From JABDMD01 sp965203475 (GTDB lineage Bacteria; Pseudomonadota; Gammaproteobacteria; UBA4575), in NCBI GenBank assembly GCA_965203475.1, contig OZ241890.1:496001-560000 (forward strand): 64,000 nt of DNA, in the 5' to 3' direction. The position numbers were made by a program, and so were the translations under genes. The notes below the pieces were generated by a model, which worked only from the letters and a program-made list of their open reading frames with translations, had not been told where the DNA came from and did not search any database. The first letter of the stretch is position 1. Each line of letters starts with the position of its first letter. This document shows, one piece after another, positions 1-9,320 of the stretch.

Positions 1-1
1 A

Positions 2-817
2 AGAGGTGGATCAGAAGCATTGCATTCTAATCAAGCGATATCTACTTGCATTCATACAGGACTGAGTAAAGCGGGTGTACCGAAAGATGTTGTGCAAGTG
101 ATCAATACACCGGATCGTGAAGCGGTTAAATTACTTTTACAAGCGAATGATGAGATTGATATTGTGATTCCTAGAGGTGGGAAAGGTTTAATTGAAAGGA
201 TTACTCAAGAATCTAAAATTCCATTAATTAAACATCTTGATGGTGTTTGTCATGTGTATATACACGAAGATGCTGAACTCGAAATGGCAATGAATATTGC
301 GGTTAATGCAAAAACGCAACGGTTTGGAGTATGTAATGCGATGGAAACCCTACTTATTGATAAAAGTATAGCGGGAAATGTATTGCCAAAATTGAAACAA
401 GAATTTGATGATAAAGGAGTTGAGCTTCGCGGGTGTAGGCAAACTCAATCAATTTTAAATAACATCAAGTCAGCAGTTGAGCAGGATTGGTATGAAGAAT
501 ATTTAGGTCCAGTGCTTGCGATTAAAGTAGTGGATGGAATTGCACAGGCCATGGACCATATTCAAAAATATGGGTCAGATCATACAGAAGCAATTGTTAC
601 ACAGAATAAACAAATTTCGGATCAATTTTTGCGTGAGGTGGATTCAAGTTCAGTGATGGTAAATGCGTCCACTCGGTTTGCTGATGGCTTTGAATATGGA
701 TTAGGTGCAGAAATTGGAATTAGTACTGATAAATTACATGCTCGAGGGCCGGTAGGGTTAGAAGGTCTTACAACTCAAAAATTTATTGTGTTCGGTGACG
801 GTAATATACGTCAATAG
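2..817 (+). CDS. proA: Gamma-glutamyl phosphate reductase, C-terminal part (5' end outside window)
   Basis: C-terminal two thirds of the enzyme that reduces gamma-glutamyl phosphate with NADPH to glutamate-5-semialdehyde in proline synthesis. The frame is already open at base 2 (RGGSEALHSNQA), so the true start lies outside the window; 271 codons are visible of a family length near 417. The catalytic cysteine sits in the GVCNAMETLL block, and PRGGKGLIERI and HLDGVCHVY are family hallmarks. The TTG at base 20 is an internal leucine codon. No proB is in view. nadD follows 30 bases later, an arrangement common in gammaproteobacteria. Confidence 0.95.
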   Translation, partial: RGGSEALHSNQAISTCIHTGLSKAGVPKDVVQVINTPDREAVKLLLQANDEIDIVIPRGGKGLIERITQESKIPLIKHLDGVCHVYIHEDAELEMAMNIAVNAKTQRFGVCNAMETLLIDKSIAGNVLPKLKQEFDDKGVELRGCRQTQSILNNIKSAVEQDWYEEYLGPVLAIKVVDGIAQAMDHIQKYGSDHTEAIVTQNKQISDQFLREVDSSSVMVNASTRFADGFEYGLGAEIGISTDKLHARGPVGLEGLTTQKFIVFGDGNIRQ

Positions 818-847
818 ATGTTCATCTACTCAATTTAGGAAAGGAGC

Positions 848-1486
848 GTGCTAGGAATTTTTGGTGGTACTTTTGATCCAGTTCATTTTGGCCACATTAA
901 TGTAGCTATATCATTATTGGAAAATTATCCATTGGAACAAATTCGTTTTGTTCCTTGTCAGATTTCTCCTTTTAAAAAAGAATTATTTGCAAGTGCTGAG
1001 CATCGACTCAACATGCTTGAAATTGTCACTCGTTCAAACAGTTTATTAGTTGTTGATGATCGTGAATTACAGCGACCTGGTCAATCCTTTACGATTGACA
1101 CGGTAAATGATTTACGAAGCGAATTTGGTAGCAATGAGAGTATAAATCTTATTATGGGAATGGATGCGTTCTCGAAGTTTTGTGCTTGGAAAAACTATCA
1201 ACAAATTTTAACCTTAAGTAATTTAATGATATTGCAAAGACCTGGTTATCAGCTTCCTAAGTCTGGGTGTGAGCAAGACATATTTAATAAATATCACACC
1301 AAAAACATAAATGATTTAGCCAAATCGAGCAGTGGGCATATGTATTTATGTGAAGATGAAGAGATTGACATCTCATCTACACAAATTAGAGAAATAATAA
1401 AGCAAGGGATACAGCCAAAATACCTAGTACCTGGCACAATATGGAATTACATTTCTAGAAATAAACTATATGTAAATAGTAAATGA
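848..1486 (+). CDS. nadD: Nicotinate-nucleotide adenylyltransferase
   Basis: Adenylates nicotinate mononucleotide to deamido-NAD in NAD synthesis. The 212 residues are full length. The nucleotidyltransferase signature GGTFDPVHFGH is at residues 6-16 (HFGH at 13-16) and the second signature ISSTQIR at 175-181. Translation starts at a GTG (848), supported by the purine-rich Shine-Dalgarno AGGAAAGGAG just upstream and by the glycine-rich strand beginning directly after the start. The stop overlaps the start of rsfS by 4 bases (ATGA), indicating coupling. Confidence 0.95.
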   Translation: MLGIFGGTFDPVHFGHINVAISLLENYPLEQIRFVPCQISPFKKELFASAEHRLNMLEIVTRSNSLLVVDDRELQRPGQSFTIDTVNDLRSEFGSNESINLIMGMDAFSKFCAWKNYQQILTLSNLMILQRPGYQLPKSGCEQDIFNKYHTKNINDLAKSSSGHMYLCEDEEIDISSTQIREIIKQGIQPKYLVPGTIWNYISRNKLYVNSK

Positions 1487-1821
1487 ATAATAATAAAATT
1501 TTAAATGTAGCTATAGAGGCTCTTGAAGATATTAAAGGTCAAGAAATAACAGTGATCGATACCAAAAGTAAAACAGATGTATTTGATGCAATGGTTATTG
1601 CAACAGGCACATCGGATCGACATGTAAAAGCTTTGGCAGATAAGGTAGTTTATAACGTTAAGCAAAAAGGATTGGAAGTATTTGGGATAGAAGAGGACCG
1701 TGAGTGGATCCTTATCGATTTATACGATGTAATTGTGCATATCATGTTGCAAGAAACGCGAGAGTTTTACAGCTTAGAAAAGTTGTGGCAAATAGGCGAA
1801 AGACGCGCAACTGTAAATTAA
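1483..1821 (+). CDS. rsfS: Ribosomal silencing factor RsfS
   Basis: A 112-residue member of the Iojap/RsfS family. It binds ribosomal protein uL14 on the large subunit and blocks subunit joining when nutrients are scarce. Recognisable are the family start (LNVAIEALEDIKGQEITVIDT), the FDAMVIATGTSDRH core and the VIVHIMLQETREFYSLEKLW C-terminal block. It overlaps nadD by 4 bases and is followed by rlmH, the standard nadD-rsfS-rlmH order of gammaproteobacteria. Confidence 0.95.
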   Translation: MNNNKILNVAIEALEDIKGQEITVIDTKSKTDVFDAMVIATGTSDRHVKALADKVVYNVKQKGLEVFGIEEDREWILIDLYDVIVHIMLQETREFYSLEKLWQIGERRATVN

Positions 1822-1842
1822 AAACTCTTATCATATAAATTT

Positions 1843-2313
1843 GTGCAAATAAAATTACTAGTGGTGGGAGAAAAGACTCCTATTTGGGTGAATAATGCTG
1901 TCAGCGAATATATTAATCGGATTCCAAATGAATACCATTTTGTGATCCAAACCATTCCAGCAAGTCAAAGAAATAAAAAATATTCAAAAAATGAACTGCG
2001 AAAAAATGAAGAGCAGTTATTAAATAAACACACTCCTGAACAAAGTTTGCGTGTGGTTCTGGATGAGCATGGAAAAGCTTGGACAACCCTAGAGTTATCC
2101 GAAAATATTGAGTTTTGGAAACAGCATTATCGTTGTGTGTGTTTGTATGTGGGTGGACCTGATGGATTTAATCGTGAATTCATTCGTCAAGCGGATCAAG
2201 TATGGTCTGTGTCGAATCTAACTTTACCGCATATGTTGCTTAGGGTATTGATCGTGGAGCAGATTTATCGTGCTTGCACAATATTACAAGGACATCCTTA
2301 CCATCGACGTTAA
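1843..2313 (+). CDS. rlmH: 23S rRNA (pseudouridine1915-N3)-methyltransferase
   Basis: SPOUT-fold methyltransferase that methylates pseudouridine 1915 of 23S rRNA in helix 69. The 156 residues match the family length. The knot region contains the SAM-binding YVGGPDGF motif, and the protein ends in the invariant HPYHRR. The start is GTG at 1843; no strong ribosome-binding site is visible, but the start agrees with the usual N-terminus (MQIKLLVVG). It lies 21 bases after rsfS and probably belongs to the same transcript. Confidence 0.95.
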   Translation: MQIKLLVVGEKTPIWVNNAVSEYINRIPNEYHFVIQTIPASQRNKKYSKNELRKNEEQLLNKHTPEQSLRVVLDEHGKAWTTLELSENIEFWKQHYRCVCLYVGGPDGFNREFIRQADQVWSVSNLTLPHMLLRVLIVEQIYRACTILQGHPYHRR

Positions 2314-2338
2314 TACTTAAAAATATTTCAAGTTTCTG

Positions 2339-2932
2339 ATGACTGCTGCTTTCACGCTCGTATTAGCTTCGTCATCGTCTCGACGACATCGTTTATTTCA
2401 ACAACTAGTCGATGACTTCAGCATATATGAACCAAATATTGATGAATCCATTCATACAGGTGAAATTACGCCTCACTATGTGAAGCGCATGGCTTTAGAA
2501 AAATCAACAGTTGTTATGAATCAAGTAGAAGAATGCGGTGCAATTATAGCTGCTGATACTGCAATTGAGTTAGATGGCCAGTTCATTGGCAAACCCAAAT
2601 CCATCGATAATGCGATAGAAATTATATCCAAGCTATCAGCTAATGAGCACTTGGTGCATACAGCTCTATGTATAAGGTACAAATCTAAAAGATTACAAAA
2701 GAATGTAGTTTCAAAAGTTAAATTTAAGTCGATCAGTTACAATGAGATACGTGCTTATTGCGATACCGAGGAGCCTTTAGGAAAAGCTGGTGCTTATGCT
2801 ATTCAGGGCCATGCTGCACGATTTGTTGAGTATATTGTGGGGAGCTATAGCTCGGTAATTGGTTTACCCTTATTGGAAACCTATGTTTTATTAAGGGATC
2901 TAGGCCTCTTAAATTATTCTAATAAAAAATGA
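2339..2932 (+). CDS. maf: Maf-family nucleoside triphosphate pyrophosphatase (YhdE-like)
   Basis: Maf proteins hydrolyse non-canonical or modified nucleoside triphosphates and so act as house-cleaning enzymes. The N-terminal LVLASSSSRRHRLF motif and the IIAADTAIELDG segment with the catalytic aspartate are present, as is GKAGAYAIQGHAARFVEYI near the C-terminus. The GKAGAYAIQG form fits the dTTP/UTP-directed YhdE branch. Length 197 is normal. The stop overlaps the rng start by 4 bases; maf-rng-yhdP is the classical enterobacterial and pseudomonad order. Confidence 0.92.
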   Translation: MTAAFTLVLASSSSRRHRLFQQLVDDFSIYEPNIDESIHTGEITPHYVKRMALEKSTVVMNQVEECGAIIAADTAIELDGQFIGKPKSIDNAIEIISKLSANEHLVHTALCIRYKSKRLQKNVVSKVKFKSISYNEIRAYCDTEEPLGKAGAYAIQGHAARFVEYIVGSYSSVIGLPLLETYVLLRDLGLLNYSNKK

Positions 2933-4434
2933 GTGAAGAAATATTAATCAATGTAACGCCCAGAGAGACTCGTGTAGCGATTGTTGAAAATGGAATGCTA
3001 CAGGAAGTACAAATTGAGCGTGTAGGGCGTCAAGGGTTGGTTGGTAATATTTTCAAGGGTTGTGTAAGCCGAGTCATGCCAGGAATGGATGCTGCCTTTG
3101 TGGATATAGGATTATCAAAAGCAGCATTCATTCATAGTTCAGATGTTACATTTTTACCAAAAAGTTCTCGGGTGCAATCCTCTGAAATTACAGAATTAGA
3201 TGAAACAATTATTCAAAGTCATAATGAATCGATAACTAATTTGTTACATGAGGGACAACAATTATTAGTACAAGTAGTAAAGGATCAATTAGGGACAAAA
3301 GGCGCAAGACTTACTACAAATATCACCGTTCCATCTCGATATATCGTATTGTTACCCTATTCAGCAGATGTAAGAATTTCTGCGCGTATAGAAGATGAAA
3401 GTGAACGTGAGCGACTAACATCCATCACGAGTGATTTATTAAATAATTATAATGCTGAATATGGCTGTATTTTGCGTACTGCTGCTGAAGGTGTTAGCGA
3501 AGATGATTTAGTTAGAGATTTACAATTTTTATTAAAGCTTTGGGATACGATTGTTGAAAAAGTTAATCAAGTATTATCTGTAGACCGAGTATATTCAGAT
3601 TTGCCTTTAGCAGTTCGTAGTTTGCGTGATTTATCTGTTGAAGATGTCGAATCAATCCGCATAGATTCTCGTAGTACGTTTAAAACGGTACAAGAGTTTT
3701 CAGAAAAACTTGTACCAGAACTTGCGGATAAAATTTCTTTATATTCAGGCAGTCGTCCTATATTTGATTTATATTCTATTGAAGATGAATTACAAAAAGC
3801 ATTACACAGGAAAGTAACACTTAAATCAGGAGGTTATTTAATTTTTGATCAAACGGAGGCGATGACTACGATAGATATAAATACTGGTGGATTTATCGGT
3901 CATAGGAATCTTCATGAAACTATATACAAAACCAATCTAGAAGCTGCGCAAGCCATTGCTCGCCAATTAAGACTCAGAAACTTAGGCGGTATTATCATTA
4001 TAGACTTCATCGACATGGAAGATGATGAGCATAAACGTCAAGTAATGAGAGTGTTTGAAAAAGCGCTTGATCGGGATCGAGCCAAAAGTCAAGTATGCGA
4101 GGTGTCCCCACTAGGGCTGGTAGAAATGACTCGAAAGCGCACACGAGAGAGCCTGGAACATATGTTGTGTGAGCCATGTATGACCTGTTCTGGGCGGGGC
4201 TATATTAAAACATCTGAGACTGTATGTTTTGAGCTATTTCGCGAGATTATGCGGGAGGCCAGACAATACGAAACGAACGAATTATTAGTTTTAGCGTCTC
4301 AACCAGTAGTAGATTTACTTTTAGATGAGGAGTCGTCCAGTTTGGCAGAGCTGGAAGACTATATTGGGAAAACCATTAAATTGCAGGTGGAGTCCTTGTA
4401 TTCCCAAGAACAGTTTGATGTAGTGCCGTTATAG
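2929..4434 (+). CDS. rng: Ribonuclease G
   Basis: Endoribonuclease of the RNase E/G family that processes the 5' end of 16S rRNA and cleaves mRNAs. An S1 RNA-binding domain covers roughly residues 38-110 (GNIFKGCVSRVMPGMDAAFVDIG). The catalytic core has the two magnesium-binding aspartates in DINTGGF and IIIIDFIDM, followed by the cysteine-rich zinc-link CEPCMTCSGRG. Length 501 compares with 489 in E. coli and no RNase E scaffold tail is present, so this is RNase G. The start is coupled to maf. Confidence 0.95.
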   Translation: MSEEILINVTPRETRVAIVENGMLQEVQIERVGRQGLVGNIFKGCVSRVMPGMDAAFVDIGLSKAAFIHSSDVTFLPKSSRVQSSEITELDETIIQSHNESITNLLHEGQQLLVQVVKDQLGTKGARLTTNITVPSRYIVLLPYSADVRISARIEDESERERLTSITSDLLNNYNAEYGCILRTAAEGVSEDDLVRDLQFLLKLWDTIVEKVNQVLSVDRVYSDLPLAVRSLRDLSVEDVESIRIDSRSTFKTVQEFSEKLVPELADKISLYSGSRPIFDLYSIEDELQKALHRKVTLKSGGYLIFDQTEAMTTIDINTGGFIGHRNLHETIYKTNLEAAQAIARQLRLRNLGGIIIIDFIDMEDDEHKRQVMRVFEKALDRDRAKSQVCEVSPLGLVEMTRKRTRESLEHMLCEPCMTCSGRGYIKTSETVCFELFREIMREARQYETNELLVLASQPVVDLLLDEESSSLAELEDYIGKTIKLQVESLYSQEQFDVVPL

Positions 4435-4467
4435 CAGAATTTTAAATTAATTAAGAATTTACACCGG

Positions 4468-7400
4468 ATGTTAAAACGAATAATTACATCTACTTGGTAT
4501 GCTTTCGCAACAATTATCATTTTACTGGCAATATTTGTAGGCATAGTTCGTGAATTTCCAGAGCTATATCAAAAATATTTACCAAAAATAGAAAATAATT
4601 TAACAACACTAATTGGCAAGCCAGTAAAAATTAATGCAATTACTATTAATTGGTACGGATACACACCATTAATCACAGCAGATCGTATAGAAATATTTAC
4701 TGAAGATAAGACGCAGCAGCTTTTTTATGCAAGAGAAGCAGATATTTCCATAAACCTATTTAAAAGTTTATTCACAAAAAAAGTCAGTATTCAACATATT
4801 ACAGTAATCGATAGTAACTTGGATGCAGTAAGAACGATTGATCAAAAATTATTACTAAATGGAATTGATATAAGTGAAAAAGTAGCACAAAGAAAAAAAA
4901 TAGAAGATAAACAAAGCATCAGGTTTCGTTTGCTAGATAGTAGTATATCAATTAATGATGAGGTCAATCAGTTAAACTATTTTTTTGATCAGGTAAATGT
5001 CATATTAGATTTTGAAAAAAATCGGTTTAAAATCGCAGCAGATATTTCTTTGCCTGAAAAATTGGGAAGGAACTTTAGCCTATTAGCAAATATTAAAAAT
5101 TTTGAAAAAGGATTAGGAAAAGGAAAAGGTGATTTATATATTAAAGGTGAGCAAATAAATTTAGAGTTAATCAGTGACTTTTTTCCGCAGCTAAAGTTAG
5201 GAATTGATTCTGGCACATCAAGTTTTGAAGCCTGGGGTGATATAACTTCAGCTACTGATAGAGTGTTTGTGGGAAATTTAAGTCTTACAAATTTAAAATA
5301 CAAACCACCTGAAAAGCAACTTTTTGGGTTAGAAACTAATAGTGAAATTACATCTATAAAAACAAAATTTAATATAAAAAATAGCAATCAAGATTGGGTG
5401 CTAAATTTAATTGAAAGTGTAGTCGAAGCAGAAGATGAACAATGGCTCGGAGAAAAATATGAAATTGCTTGTATAGAATGTAAAAGAGAAAACTATATTA
5501 TGGCAACATCCTTAGATTATTTAAATGCAAAGCATATTTTTTCAACATTGCAACATTTTCCAGTATTTAATCAACACCTAGAAGATTTGTATTCAAAAGC
5601 AACAATAGAAGGAGTGCTAGAAGACACAAAATTTATTTTTGCAATTAAAGAAAAAAAGCTTGATAAATATTTACTTGAAACATCGCTTAATAATGCTCAA
5701 CTAACTATACCTGGTAAGGAGTTCAAACTTAGTAATCTGTCTGGACTGTTAAAAGGAAATCATACAAAAGGTGAATTTTCGATAAATTCTAATACACTGT
5801 ACATTAAAGCAAAAAGAATCTTTGCGAATGAGTTAGATCAACAAAGTCTTGCAGGAAAAGTAAAATGGAAAAATGAATTACCAAATTATTCAATTTATTT
5901 TGAAAACTTAGAATTGCAGACTATTAATGACACGTTGGATTTTCAAGGTAGCCTTCAAATGCAGAACGAACAATTCTACTTAGATATTCAAGCAAGTGCC
6001 CCTTTAATCACTGCAGCTACATTTAACAAATTGATACCACATAAAATTCTTAAACCAAAACTATCAAGGTGGCTTCAACATAGTATTGTTGATGGTGAGG
6101 CGAAGCAGGTTTTATTTTTGTTTAGGGGAAATCCAAAGCATACGCCATTTAAAACACATCCTGGTGTAGTTAAGTTATATACAAAAATAGAAAATGCAAC
6201 ACTGGATTATAAGGTGGGTTGGCCAATTATTAGTAATATAAATGCGGAACTTGAAATAAATAATAAAAATTTTTCTGTTATTGGTAATCAAGCAAAACTG
6301 TTGAATACATCCATCAATAATGCAGTAGTTACAATTAATGATTTGAAGCTTCCAAGGCTTGTAATTAATGGTGAGACAACAGGACCAACAAATGATTACT
6401 TAGAGTACTTGCGTGAGTCAGCGTTACTCCCAGAAAATAGTGAAGTGCATCAGCATTTATCTGTAGATGGCCAGTCTCAACTTGATTTAGAAATTGCGTT
6501 AACGATTACTAAAAAGCTTGAAAAAGAGAGAAGGGTAAACGGGCATGCAAAACTAAGTAATAATAATTTAACGATAAACACATTAACTCTTCCTTTTAAA
6601 AATATAAGTGGCGAAATATATTTCGATAGAAATGGTGCAGAATTTACAAATGTTACTGCAAATTTATTTGAACAGAAATTTGTAGCTAATGCGAAAAAGT
6701 TGGACGGTGGAAAAACTTCGATTCAGTTGGATGGAAAATTGGAAATCGACTCATATATATCAAATAATCCTGCTGTAGATGTACAATTTTTCACTGGCAT
6801 AATCCCGGTCGAGGCTGAGATTATTTTACCTGGGTTTGGAAAGCGCTATAAAGATAAGTCCTTAGCAATTAGTATTAACAGCGAATTACAGGGAGCATCT
6901 ATTGATTTGCCAGAGCCATTCTACAAAACAGCCCCCCAGATAATTCCTTTTAACTTTAGTGCGGTTTATGTAAAAAAAGAAATGATGCCAATAAATATAA
7001 GTATTGATGATAGGTTATTTATAGATTCTATTTTTGACAATAGTGTGAAACAGTTAACCGCAGTAGAATTGAATACAAGCCAAAGTCATTCTTCGATTCC
7101 AAACGAAGGTATTCGAATAGCTGGGGAATTTGATGAAATTGACCTATCTGCCTGGCTAAAAGTAACTGGACAAGAAGATCGTTCTGATAATGAGCTGGAG
7201 TTAAATGAGATAGATATTAGGGCAAATAAAATTTTATATTCTGGACAAGAATTTCAAAATATAGGAATTCAAATCAACAAAACACACGATTTATGGAAAG
7301 GAGCTATAGATTCAACAGTTGCTAAGGGGTCATTCGAAATACCAATTTATAAACAAACTAAGGTTCCTATTACAGCAAATTTTGATTATCTAAAGTTTAA

Positions 7401-8379
7401 AAAAAATGAACATAAAGAAATGAAGAATTTTGATCCACGAAAGTTACCAGAAATAAATCTAAATGCTAAACATTTCGAATATGATGGAATAGTGTTTAAA
7501 GATATTGATTTAATAACAACTCCTATTGCACAGGGTATTAACATTCAATCTCTAACGGGCAAAGGTGATGACTTGCAATTAAATGCACATGGATCTTGGG
7601 TGGTTGATTCAGTCGATAATCATAAATCTTCAATAACATTTACATTGAAATCAGAGCATTTAGAAAATTCATTAAAAGGATTAGGCTTTGGAAGCCAGGT
7701 AACGAATGGGGAGGGTAGAATTTCAGGTAGTTTCAATTGGCCAAATCCACCCTATCGCTTTTCATTAGAATCCATTACAGGAACGACAAAAGTAAGATTA
7801 AATGATGGTCAGTTTTCAACAGTAGATCAAGGTGGTGCAGGACGCTTGCTTGGTTTATTTAATTTTGGTGAAATTTCCCGTCGTCTGTCACTAGACTTTT
7901 CAGATTTTTTCTCTAAGGGATATACATTTGACAAAATTCGAGGAGATCTAAATTTCGGAAATTCAAATCTCACTACGGAAAATTTAACAATTAAAGGATC
8001 ATCAGCTGATATTCTAATTCAAGGAACAACTGAGCTAGCTACAAGAAACTATGATCAGATCATTACGGTAACTCCCCATGTTACAGGGGGATTACCGTGG
8101 ATTGGATTTGCTGTTGGAGGGCCTATCGGCGGAGTCGGAGTAATGGTGGCTGACAAATTGGCGAAAACTGTTGGTATCAATTTGAATCGTGTCACTGAAG
8201 TTCAATATACATTGACGGGTAGTTGGGATGACCCAAAAGTTGAACCACTTTCACAGAAAGTAATACAAGCAAATTCTAATGGCGAAAACACAAATGTGCC
8301 TACAAGAACCTTGCCGCAATATCAGCCGATTCCTTCTAATACTACCGATAAGTCAACTGAAACAAGTCAAGTAAAATAA
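4468..8379 (+). CDS. yhdP: AsmA-like envelope protein YhdP
   Basis: A 1303-residue AsmA/TamB-type protein. One N-terminal membrane anchor (about residues 6-25) is followed by a very long periplasmic region rich in short beta strands, the signature of bridge-like lipid-transfer proteins thought to carry phospholipid between the two membranes. The C-terminal AsmA-like block near residues 1100-1240 (GGAGRLLGLFNFGEISRRL and GGPIGGVGVMVADK) is diagnostic. E. coli YhdP has 1266 residues. It follows rng by 33 bases and precedes nit and tldD as in related genomes. Codons are markedly A/T-rich. Confidence 0.9.
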   Translation: MLKRIITSTWYAFATIIILLAIFVGIVREFPELYQKYLPKIENNLTTLIGKPVKINAITINWYGYTPLITADRIEIFTEDKTQQLFYAREADISINLFKSLFTKKVSIQHITVIDSNLDAVRTIDQKLLLNGIDISEKVAQRKKIEDKQSIRFRLLDSSISINDEVNQLNYFFDQVNVILDFEKNRFKIAADISLPEKLGRNFSLLANIKNFEKGLGKGKGDLYIKGEQINLELISDFFPQLKLGIDSGTSSFEAWGDITSATDRVFVGNLSLTNLKYKPPEKQLFGLETNSEITSIKTKFNIKNSNQDWVLNLIESVVEAEDEQWLGEKYEIACIECKRENYIMATSLDYLNAKHIFSTLQHFPVFNQHLEDLYSKATIEGVLEDTKFIFAIKEKKLDKYLLETSLNNAQLTIPGKEFKLSNLSGLLKGNHTKGEFSINSNTLYIKAKRIFANELDQQSLAGKVKWKNELPNYSIYFENLELQTINDTLDFQGSLQMQNEQFYLDIQASAPLITAATFNKLIPHKILKPKLSRWLQHSIVDGEAKQVLFLFRGNPKHTPFKTHPGVVKLYTKIENATLDYKVGWPIISNINAELEINNKNFSVIGNQAKLLNTSINNAVVTINDLKLPRLVINGETTGPTNDYLEYLRESALLPENSEVHQHLSVDGQSQLDLEIALTITKKLEKERRVNGHAKLSNNNLTINTLTLPFKNISGEIYFDRNGAEFTNVTANLFEQKFVANAKKLDGGKTSIQLDGKLEIDSYISNNPAVDVQFFTGIIPVEAEIILPGFGKRYKDKSLAISINSELQGASIDLPEPFYKTAPQIIPFNFSAVYVKKEMMPINISIDDRLFIDSIFDNSVKQLTAVELNTSQSHSSIPNEGIRIAGEFDEIDLSAWLKVTGQEDRSDNELELNEIDIRANKILYSGQEFQNIGIQINKTHDLWKGAIDSTVAKGSFEIPIYKQTKVPITANFDYLKFKKNEHKEMKNFDPRKLPEINLNAKHFEYDGIVFKDIDLITTPIAQGINIQSLTGKGDDLQLNAHGSWVVDSVDNHKSSITFTLKSEHLENSLKGLGFGSQVTNGEGRISGSFNWPNPPYRFSLESITGTTKVRLNDGQFSTVDQGGAGRLLGLFNFGEISRRLSLDFSDFFSKGYTFDKIRGDLNFGNSNLTTENLTIKGSSADILIQGTTELATRNYDQIITVTPHVTGGLPWIGFAVGGPIGGVGVMVADKLAKTVGINLNRVTEVQYTLTGSWDDPKVEPLSQKVIQANSNGENTNVPTRTLPQYQPIPSNTTDKSTETSQVK

Positions 8380-8496
8380 ATTTTCTCATCGTTTTATATT
8401 CGTTTATGTATTTTATATCTCTACTTTAGTGGCCAATGTATGTCGTACAATATGTAATAATATTTGGATAATAATTTAACTGGGTATACATAAATC

Positions 8497-9309
8497 GTGA
8501 GTAAAGTTGCAGCACTTCAGATGGCTTCGAGCCCTAATGTAGATGCCAATTTACATGAAGCAGGTAGACTGATTGCACAGGCTGTGAATGTGGGTGCAGA
8601 GCTCATTGTGTTACCTGAAAACTTTGCCATTATGGGGATAGAAGAGGAAGATAAAGTCACAATTCGTGAAGAACTTGGAGAAGGGCCAATACAAAAATTT
8701 TTAGCTGATCAGGCACTTCAACATAATGTTTGGATTATTGGAGGAACAATTCCTTTAAGCTGCCCTGATCCAAAGAAAATTTATGCGGCTTGTTGTGTAT
8801 ATGACAATAAGGGTTCATTAGTTGAACGCTACGACAAAATGCATCTATTTGATGTAGATATTGTTGATACTGGAGAAAATTACAGCGAATCGGAAACGAT
8901 AAAATCGGGTGATTCAGGATTAAAAGTGATTGATTCACCGTTTGGAAAAATTGGATTAGCTGTTTGTTACGATTTACGATTTCCTGAATTGTTTAGACAG
9001 TTATTGGATCTTGGTGCAGAAATAATTGCATTGCCTGCTGCTTTTACTGCCACTACGGGCGAGGCGCATTGGGAGAGTTTAATCCGTGCACGTGCCATTG
9101 AAAATTTAGTTTATATCATTGCTTCTGGTCAAGGAGGTTACCATATTAATGGTCGTTCTACACATGGGGATAGTATGATCGTTGACCCGTGGGGAATAAT
9201 TTTAAATCGAATTAAACATGGCTCCGGCATGGCCATTGCCGAAATTAATTTAGAATATTTAGAGTCGCGTCGTAAAACATTTCCATGTTTGCAGCATCGG
9301 CTTCTTTGA
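8497..9309 (+). CDS. Carbon-nitrogen hydrolase, Nit1/deaminated-glutathione amidase-like
   Basis: Nitrilase-superfamily enzyme of 270 residues with the full catalytic triad: Glu41 (PENF), Lys114 (YDKMHLFD) and Cys157 (AVCYDLRFPELFR). The KMHLFDV and CYDLRFPE motifs place it in the Nit1/YbeM/YafV-related branch that repairs deaminated glutathione, but the substrate is inferred. The start is GTG at 8497. The gene sits between yhdP and tldD, its usual place in pseudomonads and relatives. The 117 bases upstream are A/T-rich and could hold a promoter. Confidence 0.88.
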   Translation: MSKVAALQMASSPNVDANLHEAGRLIAQAVNVGAELIVLPENFAIMGIEEEDKVTIREELGEGPIQKFLADQALQHNVWIIGGTIPLSCPDPKKIYAACCVYDNKGSLVERYDKMHLFDVDIVDTGENYSESETIKSGDSGLKVIDSPFGKIGLAVCYDLRFPELFRQLLDLGAEIIALPAAFTATTGEAHWESLIRARAIENLVYIIASGQGGYHINGRSTHGDSMIVDPWGIILNRIKHGSGMAIAEINLEYLESRRKTFPCLQHRLL

Positions 9310-9320
9310 GTAGAAAAGTT